NCBI GenBank assembly: GCA_965228615.1 | Contig: CBDDHT010000004.1 | Coordinates: 1,612,001 to 1,676,000 of the forward strand | Source of the DNA: CBDDHT01 sp965228615 | GTDB taxonomy: Bacteria > Pseudomonadota > Alphaproteobacteria > Rhizobiales > Methyloligellaceae | Direction: 5' to 3' | Length of the DNA stretch: 64,000 bases | Shown: positions 10,470 to 19,571 of the stretch, in pieces | Position numbering within the stretch: position 1 is the stretch's first letter | Layout of the letters: each line of letters starts with the position of its first letter | Program-made: the position numbers and the translations under genes | Notes under the pieces: model-generated | What the model was told of the DNA's origin: nothing | The model's database searches: none | Seen by the model: only the letters and a program-made list of their open reading frames with translations

Positions 10470-11034
10470 CGTAGGCGCCGAAAACGCTATTTCGAACTCA
10501 AGGCCTGTTTCTGGAAAACAATCCAACACATGGGACCAACCCAAACAAGAGAATCAATTGCCGCCTCGCTTCCACAGGCACACGATTCGTGCTTTGCCTG
10601 CGAAACCTATGAAGGGTAAGGGGAAATCCAGAAAATCCCGTCGCTTAAGACCACAAGTCGTGAAAAGTGGCGGCTCAGGCCCAAAAATCAGTCGAAACAT
10701 GTTCTACAAATTGTCTTTCGTGACGATTTCTTAATATATTTCAATATATTAGCTGTTTTCCCACCATTTTGCAGACCTCATACATGGTGGCACGACTTTG
10801 ATTTCCCAAGAGCAAAGCTGTGTCACTTGCGCCACACCTTTTTGGAATCGTCGGCACATAGGTCGCATTTTCCTTCGCTTTTCCGGTCGGGCTGGTAAGG
10901 ATGATTTTATCGACGCCGTAAATGGGCTGGTGCAAAGGGCTCAGGGCGTTTCACACGCCGACCAAAACAGTCACCACAACAACGGGTGACAAAATGGAAA
11001 GACCGGCGTCACGATGATGGAACGGGGGACTACG
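10470..11034. other. Long intergenic region upstream of porin
   Basis: 565 bp between the divergent receptor and porin genes. No convincing gene is seen on either strand; short frames at 10741-10935 and 10798-10989 lack coding character. It holds an AT-rich 20-bp palindrome (10732-10751) and presumably the porin promoter and a long leader. Confidence 0.5.
10732..10751. promoter_or_regulatory. 20-bp AT-rich palindrome upstream of porin
   Basis: Perfect dyad: nine-base arms TAATATATT and AATATATTA around TC. It lies 283 bp upstream of the porin ATG. It could be an operator or AT-rich promoter element; no regulator is identified. Confidence 0.4.
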
Positions 11035-12432
11035 ATGACTAAACATTTTACCATCGCAGCCGCGGCCGGTTTGATGATGGGCGGTATCGCCCTGACGCCT
11101 GCTCAAGCAGCTGATTTGGGCGGCGACTGCTGCGCCGACCTCGAAGAGCGCGTTGCTGAACTCGAAGCAACGACGGTCCGCAAGGGAAACCGGAAGGTTT
11201 CCGTCAAACTTTCAGGTCAAGTGAACAAGGTTTTGCTGATCTGGGACGATGGCGATGACACGGACGCATATATCGTGGACAACACGGAAAGCAACACGCG
11301 CTTCCGTTTCACAGGTTCTGCGAAATTCAAGCCTGGCTGGTCGTCTGGCTTCCTGATCGAAATCTCGGCTCAAAGCGCCGCCGGTTCTGCCGTTAGTCAG
11401 AAGAGCGATGGCGCCCCGAACGAGAATGGTGATGGTGTGCTCGGCCTTCGTAAGGCAGCTCTCTATTTGAAGAGCGATCGTCTCGGTACTTTGTGGATGG
11501 GTCGTTACTCACCTGCAACGGACGATATTACGCTTCTGAACATTGCCGGCACGCCTCAAGGTGGCGCGGTGGCATTTAATGGCCGTGGCTTCTTCAACCG
11601 CCTCAAAGGCGTCACAGGTGCTGGCGGTCTCGTCAACCTCACCCTCGGCGCTCTGGAGCGCAATGGTGATACCAGCCGTGGTGATATCATCCGCTATGAT
11701 ACGCCTTCGCTGGCAGGCTTCGTCTTCTCAGCTTCTTGGGGCGAAGATGATGTTGCCGACGTCGCGATCCGCTACAAGAAAGAATGGAACTCCATTCGGG
11801 TTGTCGGTGGCATCGGCTATCACTGGAATACCGACGAAGACGAAGATAACGACATGCAGGCTTGTGGCCAGCCAGGTCTGACGGCTCTGAATGGCTTCGC
11901 TGCTGGTGCAGGTCCTTGCCGCCAAGTCGAGACCGACTTCGAGCGTCTCGCCGGTTCAATCTCGGTCATGCACACCCCGACAGGCCTTTATGCCTACTTC
12001 GGCGGATTTAGGGATGAGTTCAACAATCAATTCGCCCCGACCGCGCTTTCCGGTGTGACGACCCGTCCGGATCCGACCACTTGGTACATTCAAGCTGGTA
12101 TCAAGCGTCGCATGATGTTCCGTGAACTCGGTGCCACCACGATCTTCGGTGAGTATCGCGCATCGGATGACGCCGGTGTCGGTTCGACCATCGCCAACCT
12201 CAGCCAGGCTGGCAACACATTCGAGGTCGTCGATACCGAGATGGAAACCTGGGGCTTCGGCTTCGTGCAGGACATCGACAAAGCTGCCATGCAGCTGTGG
12301 ACGAGCTTCCGGCACCTCGATCCTTCCGTCCAGGGCATCTCCTCCGGACAGAATGGCCAGAACTTCCAGACGGGTGGCCTGGTTCTCGAAGAGCAGTTCC
12401 AGATCCAAGTCGGCGCAAAGATCAAATTCTGA
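11035..12432 (+). CDS. Alphaproteobacterial outer-membrane porin (Porin_2-like)
   Basis: 465 aa from ATG 11035. This start is preferred over 11014 and 11017 because it gives a clean signal peptide (MTKHFTIAAAAGLMMGG, ending AQA) with a G-rich ribosome site just upstream. The mature protein begins with a short coiled-coil-prone segment (DLEERVAELEATTVRKG), then alternating amphipathic beta-strands, ending in QIQVGAKIKF with a C-terminal Phe as for barrels inserted by BamA. The sequence KVSVKLSGQVNKVLLIWDDG and the overall layout resemble Porin_2 proteins of Hyphomicrobiales. Role: general diffusion of small solutes across the outer membrane. Monocistronic: long upstream region and a terminator 30 bp after the stop. 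Cysteines occur in DCCADL near the mature N-terminus and in a loop near residues 282 and 298. Confidence 0.9.
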   Translation: MTKHFTIAAAAGLMMGGIALTPAQAADLGGDCCADLEERVAELEATTVRKGNRKVSVKLSGQVNKVLLIWDDGDDTDAYIVDNTESNTRFRFTGSAKFKPGWSSGFLIEISAQSAAGSAVSQKSDGAPNENGDGVLGLRKAALYLKSDRLGTLWMGRYSPATDDITLLNIAGTPQGGAVAFNGRGFFNRLKGVTGAGGLVNLTLGALERNGDTSRGDIIRYDTPSLAGFVFSASWGEDDVADVAIRYKKEWNSIRVVGGIGYHWNTDEDEDNDMQACGQPGLTALNGFAAGAGPCRQVETDFERLAGSISVMHTPTGLYAYFGGFRDEFNNQFAPTALSGVTTRPDPTTWYIQAGIKRRMMFRELGATTIFGEYRASDDAGVGSTIANLSQAGNTFEVVDTEMETWGFGFVQDIDKAAMQLWTSFRHLDPSVQGISSGQNGQNFQTGGLVLEEQFQIQVGAKIKF

Positions 12433-12461
12433 TCGAACCGACAACAGTCTGACACAAACGC

Positions 12462-12496
12462 GAAGCCGGTCCCGAAAGGGGCCGGCTTCTTCTTTT
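12462..12496 (+). terminator. Rho-independent terminator of the porin gene
   Basis: Stem arms 12462-12473 (GAAGCCGGTCCC) and 12478-12489 (with one bulged T), a GAAA-type loop, then TTCTTTT. Classic intrinsic terminator directly after the porin stop. Confidence 0.9.
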
Positions 12497-12706
12497 GTCC
12501 AAATGCCAGCGGCCGGCGCACCAAGGCCTCGGCGTCGCTTACAGGACGCTGCCTTTAGTGTGAAAAGCGAAAGCTCATCTCCCAATAGCGCAGCGGCAGC
12601 GGCCCTATCAGACACACGCCAAATATCTACGGCGGTCTGCAATCAACCAAGTGCGTCATGTAAGGAAATCGGTCGCCATGCTTCGCCGCAGTGGGAAACA
12701 GGCTGT

Positions 12707-12783
12707 TGGTACCGCTGCCTGGAATCGAACCAGGGACCTCTAGATCCACAATCTAGCGCTCTAACCTGCTGAGCTACAGCGGC
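12707..12783 (-). tRNA. tRNA-His (GTG)
   Basis: The reverse strand folds as a full cloverleaf: acceptor GCCGCTG/CAGCGGT, D-arm GCTC...GAGC, anticodon stem CTAGA/TCTAG with loop TTGTGGA (anticodon GTG), T-arm CCTGG-TTCGATT-CCAGG, and encoded CCA. The acceptor ends in a G1:U72 pair with A73 and there is no eighth G-1:C73 pair. Loss of G-1 with A73 is known for tRNA-His of many Alphaproteobacteria, whose HisRS is adapted to it. Confidence 0.97.
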
Positions 12784-13005
12784 AAACCAAATGCGTCGAA
12801 ATCTGGCAGCAAACTAAGCGCTTGAGGCGCCAGATTCAACCTGTCGCAAACAAATTGCATCGAGAATGAATATGCAATCTGTGAAGGCGTGGGTACTGCC
12901 AATACCCGTGAAGGTCAACTCCCCGTGTCACGCAGATAGCAACTTCTATAATGCCAGCCGGATGGGACGCCCCGGTTGCAGTCGGTCGGTCATTACGGCG
13001 CGCAC

Positions 13006-13036
13006 AAAAAAAGGGCCCGACCGCAATGGCGGGCCC
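13006..13036 (-). terminator. Rho-independent terminator of phasin 1
   Basis: Read on the reverse strand: perfect 7-bp stem GGGCCCG/CGGGCCC (13030-13036 with 13013-13019) followed by seven T (13012-13006). Lies about 70 bp beyond the stop of the reverse-strand phasin gene. Confidence 0.93.
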
Positions 13037-13104
13037 TCAAGGATCGGCGTTGGGATGGTGACAGGAACCTCACATCATCAAGGACGGACGATGCCATATG
13101 CCTG

Positions 13105-13620
13105 TCAGTGAGCGGTGTCGAAGGCTTTCATGGTTCTTGAGAAGTGTGACCGAAACGGCTCGACAGTTTCGCTGGACACTTTCGCTGCCAAAGTCCGCAC
13201 TTCTTCGGCTTGCGCTGCGAGCAATTCGAAATGCTTGCGCGCGAACGCACTCTGAATTTCCACAATCTGCGATAGATCGCGTGCTTCGGCCAATGAACGC
13301 GCCAATTCAAAACCCGAATTGAAATTTGATTGCGTGATGTCCATGACCTTGCGGTTCATCTCGGTAACGCCAGTTCCCGCCTTATCAAGCGATGCTTCAA
13401 GCGTTTCGACAGCGTCTTCCATAGCATCTTTGGCTTGCTCATAGGCATCGCGCGATTTCGTTATGGCCGACTCGGCCAACAGCCGAGCCGATTCTGTTCC
13501 AGCCATAGTCGGTATCGTTTTCGCCACAGCCGTTTTCGCCTGAGGCGATGTGTTTTTTTTCATTGCCGAACCGGTCTTCGCCGATGCCGGCTTAACCGTA
13601 TTCGCTTTAACTTGCGACAT
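13105..13620 (-). CDS. Phasin family protein 1 (PHA granule-associated)
   Basis: 171 aa from ATG 13620 (MSQVKANTV); an upstream in-frame codon at 13632 is less likely. The first ~45 residues are Lys/Ala/Thr-rich and probably disordered. The rest is a long amphipathic helix with the phasin pattern: AYEQAKDAMEDAVETLEAS, then FNSGFELARSLAEARDLSQ and VEIQSAFARKHFELLAAQA. Phasins coat polyhydroxyalkanoate granules and control their number and size. A second phasin is directly upstream on the same strand, and a perfect TTGTGC-N3-GCACAA dyad lies 183-197 bp upstream of the start. A strong terminator follows. No PHA synthase is in the window. Confidence 0.88.
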   Translation of the reverse strand: MSQVKANTVKPASAKTGSAMKKNTSPQAKTAVAKTIPTMAGTESARLLAESAITKSRDAYEQAKDAMEDAVETLEASLDKAGTGVTEMNRKVMDITQSNFNSGFELARSLAEARDLSQIVEIQSAFARKHFELLAAQAEEVRTLAAKVSSETVEPFRSHFSRTMKAFDTAH

Positions 13621-13802
13621 AGTTGTCCTCACAGAATTTTATCCGCATCTGGATCGCTCTGCCTTCGATCGATACCGATCGACGGCAGCAGGGTTCAACG
13701 ACTCAAGAGTGAGTCTCCGTGCTCTGTGGCCAACGTCGGATTGTTGTCCGTGGAGCCGGTCGACTCAGATAATATCAAGGATATACCGCATCGCAACATG
13801 AT

Positions 13803-13817
13803 TTGTGCATTGCACAA
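13803..13817. promoter_or_regulatory. Dyad TTGTGC-N3-GCACAA upstream of phasin 1
   Basis: Perfect 6-bp inverted repeat around ATT. The same dyad, with a different spacer, occurs upstream of phasin 2 (14421-14435). TGC-N3-GCA cores resemble the TGC-rich sites reported for the PHA repressor PhaR, so it is a candidate PhaR operator. Confidence 0.6.
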
Positions 13818-13925
13818 TGCACCCATTCGTCGAATAACGGATCCCTTTGCCTGGCGTTGCATACCAATGCACATCAACGATGAAAAAGCCGATCAGGAGG
13901 AGCGGATCGCGCGCCGCCGAAATGG

Positions 13926-14294
13926 CTAGCTCTGGGTCTTCTTTGCGGCCTCGGCCATAAGTGAAGTCAATTCCTGCGCCTGGCGCGAAAAGGCCTCCAT
14001 CTGCTGACGTGCGAAACTGCCCTGGATCTCGAGCGCCTCTTGGAAGTCTTTGGCCCGTACGAGCTTGTCAGCCAATTCGAAGGCCGATTTCATGTTCTCT
14101 TCGGTATATTTTACCGCAGTTTCCTGGACTTCCTTCGCTCCACTTGCCACAGCATCAGATGACTGAGCCATCATATCCTGCGCTTTTCGGCTCGCGTCCA
14201 TGAACTTGCCATATGCGTCTTTCGCCTGGTCGAGGTTCTGCTCCGCCATATCGCGAACGGGCTGCGGAATTTCAAAGGGGGGCTTCTCGGTCAT
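13926..14294 (-). CDS. Phasin family protein 2
   Basis: 122 aa, ATG 14294. Almost the whole chain is one amphipathic helix with the phasin_2 pattern: VRDMAEQNLDQAKDAYGKFM near the N-terminus, MKSAFELADKLVRAKDFQ and LEIQGSFARQQMEAFSRQA in the second half. Shorter than phasin 1, lacking the basic N-terminal tail. Same strand as phasin 1, 305 bp upstream of it, with its own copy of the TTGTGC-N3-GCACAA dyad 127-141 bp upstream. The separate dyads suggest two promoters under one regulator, not one operon. Role: PHB/PHA granule surface protein. Confidence 0.9.
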   Translation of the reverse strand: MTEKPPFEIPQPVRDMAEQNLDQAKDAYGKFMDASRKAQDMMAQSSDAVASGAKEVQETAVKYTEENMKSAFELADKLVRAKDFQEALEIQGSFARQQMEAFSRQAQELTSLMAEAAKKTQS

Positions 14295-14420
14295 TTGTCA
14301 GGTTCCTCTTCCTGTCTTTCGCAAATAGATTCGGACAGGATCGAATCTCGATCTTGCCCACTTTCAGCAGTTGTCAGCGTTCCACTGATATCGGATCGCA
14401 AAAACCATCGCAATGCGTCT

Positions 14421-14435
14421 TTGTGCGATGCACAA
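14421..14435. promoter_or_regulatory. Dyad TTGTGC-N3-GCACAA upstream of phasin 2
   Basis: Perfect 6-bp inverted repeat around GAT, identical arms to the site at 13803-13817. Sits between the divergent phasin 2 and histidine kinase genes. Candidate PhaR operator. Confidence 0.6.
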
Positions 14436-14649
14436 TACGAAATGAGCGGCAGACGCCGATCCGCCGAGTGGACGACCCAGCCGTTTCACGCTATGCAAAC
14501 CTTACGAGGAGCCACCACGATCCAGGCATGTCGAGCGGCGGCAGGCTTGCCCAAAAAGATTAGTGGGCGCCCGATCTCGGTCGGGTGAAAAGGGGTATGG
14601 TTGGCTGGATGATCGTACCGATTGTCCGAAGTCTCCGCGCGCGATCGCT

Positions 14650-16287
14650 ATGACAAAGCGCAGTGATACGCCGGAGCTGGAACAAAGTCCGAGGGACCGC
14701 GAGGTCCTCGCGGAAATTGCTCGCCTTATTAATAAGAGAAAAGTCGCCGAAGAACCGGCGGAAAAAGGTGGCAAAATGCCGTCGCTCGACGAGCCGCAGG
14801 GCATAAATGAACCGGTGCCAGCTCACCTGACAGATGACAGTCTCCCTTTCGTCGAGCGATTGCTGGAGGCCATCCCGGCCGGGCTCGCACTATGCAGGGA
14901 CGACGAAATCCTGGCTGCGAATTCCGCTTTTGCTTTTGCTTTTGGCTATCGCGACAGCGCTGAAATCATCCGCCTAGGCGGGCTCAGAACACTGTTTCCT
15001 GGCACGGTGACGGGCAACGAATCTGTTCCAACGTCAAGCAATGGCGCCGAGACATTGTGGTCTGCCGCAACGCAAAGCGGACGACGCATCGAGATGCCCG
15101 TATCCGGCGAGCGCATCCATTATGCAGATCGGCGCTATTGGCTCCTCACTTTGCATCCAGGCCCGAGCATACACCCGTCGTCACAAAGCCCTATCGCTGT
15201 CGTGGAAACCATCGCGGCCATGCATAATCAGGGGCTTATTCAACTCGATCAGGGACGCAGGATTCTGACCGCCAACACCATGGCAGCCACGCTTCTCGGT
15301 GCCCGGGAAGACGGACTGATCGGCCAGTCATTCGACAGTTATTTCGATCTCGACGCCCCCGATGCGCTGGATCGTATTTGCGGGCGCTCCAATCAGGGTG
15401 CTGAAGCTTCCGATAAGGATCATCAGCTCAGCCTCCGTCTGCAGGCAGAGCCGGGACGGACCTTGACGGCAATGTTCGCCGTGACCAGCAGCCCGTCAGA
15501 CCCGATTTGGGTTTTTCTGGATGCCGTGCCGGCACAGCGAGTTCGAGAGAACGATACTGCTCCGCCACCCGATCCGATCCTGGGCATCAGCGCTTCCAAT
15601 CTCGAGATCCTTGCCAAGATCAGCCACGAGGTGCGCACGCCTTTGAATTCGATCATCGGATTTGCAGAGCTGATGCAGGAAGAACGCCTCGGCCCCATCG
15701 GACACGTCAAATATCGCGGCTATGTCGATGACATCCACCAAAGCGGCGGACATGCACTCAGTCTTATCAATGATCTGCTCGATCTCACGAAAATCGAGAC
15801 TGGAAATTTCGCCCCGAACTTCACTGCGGTGGACGCCAATGAAGTGATCGCCGCATCCGTGAAGTTGATCCAGCCCCAGGCTCAGAGCGACCGGGTCGTG
15901 CTTCGCACATCATTGGCGCCGGATTTACCTCCGGTTCTGGCGGATCGCCGCAGTCTTAAACAGATCGCGCTCAATCTCTTGTCGAATGCTGTCAAATTCA
16001 CCGAGTCGGGCGGCCAGGTTATCGCTTCGACCACTCACGAGCCGGACGGAGCCATCAAGATATCCGTGAGGGATACTGGCGTTGGAATGTCGGCTGCCGA
16101 CGTCAGGCGAGCCTTCGAACCTTTCAGGCAGCTCGATACGGCGCCGCGTCATCGGAGCGGTACCGGTCTTGGCCTGCCGCTCAGTAAGGCGCTGGTAGAG
16201 GCCAACCGCGCTGCCATGCATATCGAGAGCCATCCCGGTTCGGGAACTCGAATCGATGTGGTGTTTCCTGCCGATCGAACCGCTTAG
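14650..16287 (+). CDS. PAS-domain sensor histidine kinase, PleC/DivJ/PdhS-like
   Basis: 545 aa from ATG 14650; an upstream GTG frame (14563) adds 29 unlikely residues. No membrane segment, so probably cytoplasmic. Two PAS-like regions (about residues 60-165 and 190-300) precede a HisKA domain with phospho-acceptor H326 in ISHEVRTPLNSIIGFAEL. The following LGPIGHVKYRGYVDDIHQSG and LINDLLDLTKIETG are characteristic of the PleC/DivJ/PdhS subgroup that acts on DivK-type single-domain regulators. The ATPase domain has its N box (IALNLLSNAVKFTE), G1 (DTGVGMS) and G2 (GTGLGLPLSKAL). No response regulator gene is adjacent, as usual for this subgroup. A cell-cycle or polarity role is inferred from the family only. 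Confidence 0.88.
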   Translation: MTKRSDTPELEQSPRDREVLAEIARLINKRKVAEEPAEKGGKMPSLDEPQGINEPVPAHLTDDSLPFVERLLEAIPAGLALCRDDEILAANSAFAFAFGYRDSAEIIRLGGLRTLFPGTVTGNESVPTSSNGAETLWSAATQSGRRIEMPVSGERIHYADRRYWLLTLHPGPSIHPSSQSPIAVVETIAAMHNQGLIQLDQGRRILTANTMAATLLGAREDGLIGQSFDSYFDLDAPDALDRICGRSNQGAEASDKDHQLSLRLQAEPGRTLTAMFAVTSSPSDPIWVFLDAVPAQRVRENDTAPPPDPILGISASNLEILAKISHEVRTPLNSIIGFAELMQEERLGPIGHVKYRGYVDDIHQSGGHALSLINDLLDLTKIETGNFAPNFTAVDANEVIAASVKLIQPQAQSDRVVLRTSLAPDLPPVLADRRSLKQIALNLLSNAVKFTESGGQVIASTTHEPDGAIKISVRDTGVGMSAADVRRAFEPFRQLDTAPRHRSGTGLGLPLSKALVEANRAAMHIESHPGSGTRIDVVFPADRTA

Positions 16288-16325
16288 GCCTTGTCGGCTG
16301 GCTTCAGGGCTCTCGAAAGAGACAC

Positions 16326-17744
16326 TTATTGCAGACGAGACCGACCGTCGGGCAAAAGCGCAATGAGATCGGTAACGAAACGCTCAGGATCCCACGCGGA
16401 GCGATCCCGAGTCAGCCCCAGCCGCACTGCAACAACGTCCCTTGATGGAATGATTGCCACCATCTGGCCGCCACGGCCCAACATGAAAAATGCATCGCCA
16501 GGCAGATCACCCCGATCTGTTTCGTTCGGGCGTATGGAATTGGATGCCCGGAGCCAGAAATGCGCACCATAGGCCTCCTTCGATTCCTTCACGGGACTGC
16601 GCGACACCGTCACCCAGCCTTCGGGCAGAATCCGCTCCCCACGCCATACGCCATCCTGCAAATACAAGAGCCCGAGGCGTGCCCAGTCCCGTGCACTTGC
16701 ATGAAGGAAGGCAGAACCGATGAGTGTTCCCTCGCCATCGCGTTCAAAAATCGCACTGGACATGCCAAGCCTGTCGAACAACGCCGATTGCGGGAATGAA
16801 ATCTCGGGCGCGTTTCGCCGGGATGCCGCATCTTTGACAATCGCGGAGAGAATGCTCGTCGACCCGCTCGAATAGGACCAAAGGCTGCCAGGCTCCGCTA
16901 TAGCCGGCTTGGACGCCGCAAGACCAGCGGTACTCTTATTCAGATAGAGCATACGGCGTACGTCATTGAGTCTCCCTGCATCGGGGTCGCCGAACGCCAG
17001 ACCGCTCGTCATGCGCAAGAGATGCGCCACGGTGATGTTTCGGCGCGGATCGTCATTGCTGCTCCATTCGCTGCGCAGATTCGAATCGTCGAGCGACAGG
17101 AGCCCTTCACCAACCAGAATACCCACCAGCGCATTCATTGCGCTTTTCGCCATCGACCAACCTGGCAAAGGCGAACGTGCGTCAAGACCATCGGCATAGG
17201 CTTCGGCGACGAGTCTGCCACGATGAACGACAACGATGGCACGTGTGCGCCGAGGCTTGTCAGGATCAAGCTCTTTGAACTGGGACTCGACGAATGCCGC
17301 AATTGCATCCGATCCATTTGCGGCGGCCGGCGCCACGGAAGTACCGTATGGCCATGGCTGCGTATCGGGCAGGATCGCCCTTTGCAGCGGGCGCACCGGC
17401 ATCTGAGCCTGCAAAGCCCGAATGTCGGTGCCTGTCAGCAACGTACAGCCCAAACCCGGGCGATACAGCGCTTGCGCTTGGAAAAACCCGTATAACGATG
17501 CCGTCACGAGGCTCCGAGAGCGGTCGATCTTCGATTGAAATCGTCTGAGACTTGAACTCATGCCGAGCAGCACATCTTCGGCAATGACGCGTTGCGGTTG
17601 GCGTCCACCGACAAAAACGCCCGAACAGAGCGTTTTGGCGTACCAAGCTGCACCGAGACGCATCACGGGCGCGCTTTGCCATATCGCCCAGGTCGCAACA
17701 AGCGCCAAAAATGCGACAATACCGGCCGCAAACCGCAGTTTCAT
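16326..17744 (-). CDS. Membrane-anchored serine hydrolase, beta-lactamase/NylB-like
   Basis: 472 aa from ATG 17744 (MKLRFAAGIVAFLALVATWA), which starts with an N-terminal signal/anchor; an extended frame to 17774 is possible. The penicillin-binding/esterase fold motifs are visible: SMAK in GWSMAKSAMNALVGILVGEG (nucleophile Ser and Lys), YSS in WSYSSGSTSIL, and GRGGQ near the C-terminus in place of KTG. RDWARLGLLYLQDGVW and HLLRMTSGL fit the 6-aminohexanoate-dimer hydrolase (NylB) branch of PF00144. A periplasmic amidase or esterase is likely; the substrate is unknown. It is divergent from the ABC permease gene, with only 93 bp between starts. Confidence 0.82.
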   Translation of the reverse strand: MKLRFAAGIVAFLALVATWAIWQSAPVMRLGAAWYAKTLCSGVFVGGRQPQRVIAEDVLLGMSSSLRRFQSKIDRSRSLVTASLYGFFQAQALYRPGLGCTLLTGTDIRALQAQMPVRPLQRAILPDTQPWPYGTSVAPAAANGSDAIAAFVESQFKELDPDKPRRTRAIVVVHRGRLVAEAYADGLDARSPLPGWSMAKSAMNALVGILVGEGLLSLDDSNLRSEWSSNDDPRRNITVAHLLRMTSGLAFGDPDAGRLNDVRRMLYLNKSTAGLAASKPAIAEPGSLWSYSSGSTSILSAIVKDAASRRNAPEISFPQSALFDRLGMSSAIFERDGEGTLIGSAFLHASARDWARLGLLYLQDGVWRGERILPEGWVTVSRSPVKESKEAYGAHFWLRASNSIRPNETDRGDLPGDAFFMLGRGGQMVAIIPSRDVVAVRLGLTRDRSAWDPERFVTDLIALLPDGRSRLQ

Positions 17745-17837
17745 GACAGCCCTGTGTACTGGAACCTCGTCCACTTCGCTGCGAACAAGGCGACGCGCCG
17801 GCTTGCCGGCTGTTTGCGATATCTATAGAGGTGCCGC

Positions 17838-19538
17838 ATGTCCATTGCGAGCGACATTCGGCGCTGGGTCGACCACGGTATCGGCCGTGTGCAGGAATCC
17901 GGAAATTTCGGCTGGTCACTCGGCGCGCTGCTGATCACGATCGTCATCGGAGCCCCGATCGTCGCGATCGCTGTTTTAGCGGCTGGCTCAAGCGGGGATA
18001 CATGGCCGCATCTCATTTCGACCGTTCTGCCGCTGGCCGTCGCCCGCACGCTGGGCCTCATGGCGGGGGTTGGCACTATCACGCTCATCGTCGGTACGGG
18101 CACGGCCTGGCTGGTGACGATGTACCGTTTCCCCGGGCGACGCCTCTTCGAGTGGATGCTTCTCATTCCGCTGGCCATGCCGACCTATATCATCGCGTTT
18201 TCCTATCTCGAATTGCTGGACTATTCGGGCACACTTCAGACGAGCTTACGTGCACTATTCGGGTGGCAGAGCGCCGCCGACTACTGGTTCCCGGATATCC
18301 GATCGCTCGGCGGCGCCATTTTCGTGATGTCGTTCGTGCTCTACCCTTATGTCTATCTGACGGCGCGTGCGAGTTTCCTGCAGCAATCGGTCTGTGCGCT
18401 CGAGGTCAGCCGCACTCTCGGGCGAACGGCGTGGGGCGCATTCCGCTCGGTTGCAATCCCGCTTGCACGCCCTGCTCTTGCCGTCGGCGTCTCGCTCGCA
18501 CTCATGGAGTGTTTGAACGATATCGGTGCCGTGGAGTTTCTCGGTGTCAACACTCTGACGGTCAGCATCTACACGACATGGTTGGAGCGCGGCAGCCTGA
18601 CAGGAGCCGCCCAGATTTCCTGCGTTATGCTTCTATTCGTTTTTACACTGATCTGGATCGAACGTGCCGGGCGCAGCGGTCAGCGCTTCCATCACACAAC
18701 AGGAAAATACCGTCATCTGCCCGAGAACCCTCTCTCACCAGCAGGTCGATTGCTCGCAACCCTTGCCTGCGCGCTGCCGCTCCTGATCGGTTTCGTCATA
18801 CCGGTTGCCAGCCTTGTTAGCTCGGCAATCGACAATATCGACCAGGCAACCCAGGCCGCGTTCTGGCAAGCCGGCAAACATAGCCTCCTGCTCGCTCTTG
18901 CCGCATCGGCCCTCGCCGTGACCTTTGGCGTCATCCTTGCCTATGCGCGCCGAGCCACACGCTCCAAGCTGGTGCACACGATGACGAACCTTGCCGGGAT
19001 CGGTTATGCCGTTCCTGGCACCGTCCTGGCCGTCGGGATCCTTGTCCCTCTCGCTAACTTCGACAATGCGGTGGACGCCGCATTCCGCAGCATGTTCGAC
19101 ATATCGACCGGACTGATCCTCTCGGGAAGCGCCTTTGCGATCATTCTTGCTTATTCCGTGCGTTTTCTTGCGATCTCACTTGGCGGCATCGAGGCTGGCC
19201 TGGCCAAAACGTCCAGAAATCTTGATGCCGCAGCGCGAACGCTCGGCGCTACCGTCAGTCAGACACTCTGGCGGGTCCATCTTCCGATCCTGACTCCCGC
19301 CCTTGGCGCAGCCGCATTGCTGGTGTTCGTCGACTCCATGAAGGAATTACCCGCAACGCTCCTTCTGCGGCCCTTCAACTTCGACACGCTGGCAACGCAC
19401 GTCTATACGCTGGCCTCACTCGATCAATTCGAAGATGCGGCCCCCGCGGCCCTGACCATCGTTATCATCGGACTAGCGCCTGTCATTCTGATCCACCGCG
19501 CGATCGCAGCCGGCCGGCCGGGTATCGGCGCCGAATGA
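17838..19538 (+). CDS. Fused ABC transporter permease, ferric iron (FbpB/SfuB) type
   Basis: 566 aa, ATG 17838 with a GAGG site 7 bp upstream. About 12 transmembrane helices in two homologous halves. Each half carries an EAA loop that contacts the ATPase: VSRTLGRTAWGAFRSVAIPL near residue 200 and LDAAARTLGATVSQTLWRVHLP near residue 465. This duplicated architecture is that of Fe3+ (or thiamine/putrescine) importers. No ATPase or binding-protein gene adjoins it, so partners must be elsewhere; the binding protein at 23769 is a possible but unproven partner. A convergent downstream gene and a giant hairpin close the unit. Confidence 0.88.
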   Translation: MSIASDIRRWVDHGIGRVQESGNFGWSLGALLITIVIGAPIVAIAVLAAGSSGDTWPHLISTVLPLAVARTLGLMAGVGTITLIVGTGTAWLVTMYRFPGRRLFEWMLLIPLAMPTYIIAFSYLELLDYSGTLQTSLRALFGWQSAADYWFPDIRSLGGAIFVMSFVLYPYVYLTARASFLQQSVCALEVSRTLGRTAWGAFRSVAIPLARPALAVGVSLALMECLNDIGAVEFLGVNTLTVSIYTTWLERGSLTGAAQISCVMLLFVFTLIWIERAGRSGQRFHHTTGKYRHLPENPLSPAGRLLATLACALPLLIGFVIPVASLVSSAIDNIDQATQAAFWQAGKHSLLLALAASALAVTFGVILAYARRATRSKLVHTMTNLAGIGYAVPGTVLAVGILVPLANFDNAVDAAFRSMFDISTGLILSGSAFAIILAYSVRFLAISLGGIEAGLAKTSRNLDAAARTLGATVSQTLWRVHLPILTPALGAAALLVFVDSMKELPATLLLRPFNFDTLATHVYTLASLDQFEDAAPAALTIVIIGLAPVILIHRAIAAGRPGIGAE

Positions 19539-19571
19539 TGGCCGTTGTTTGCGCGGGCTTTTTTCCAAATT

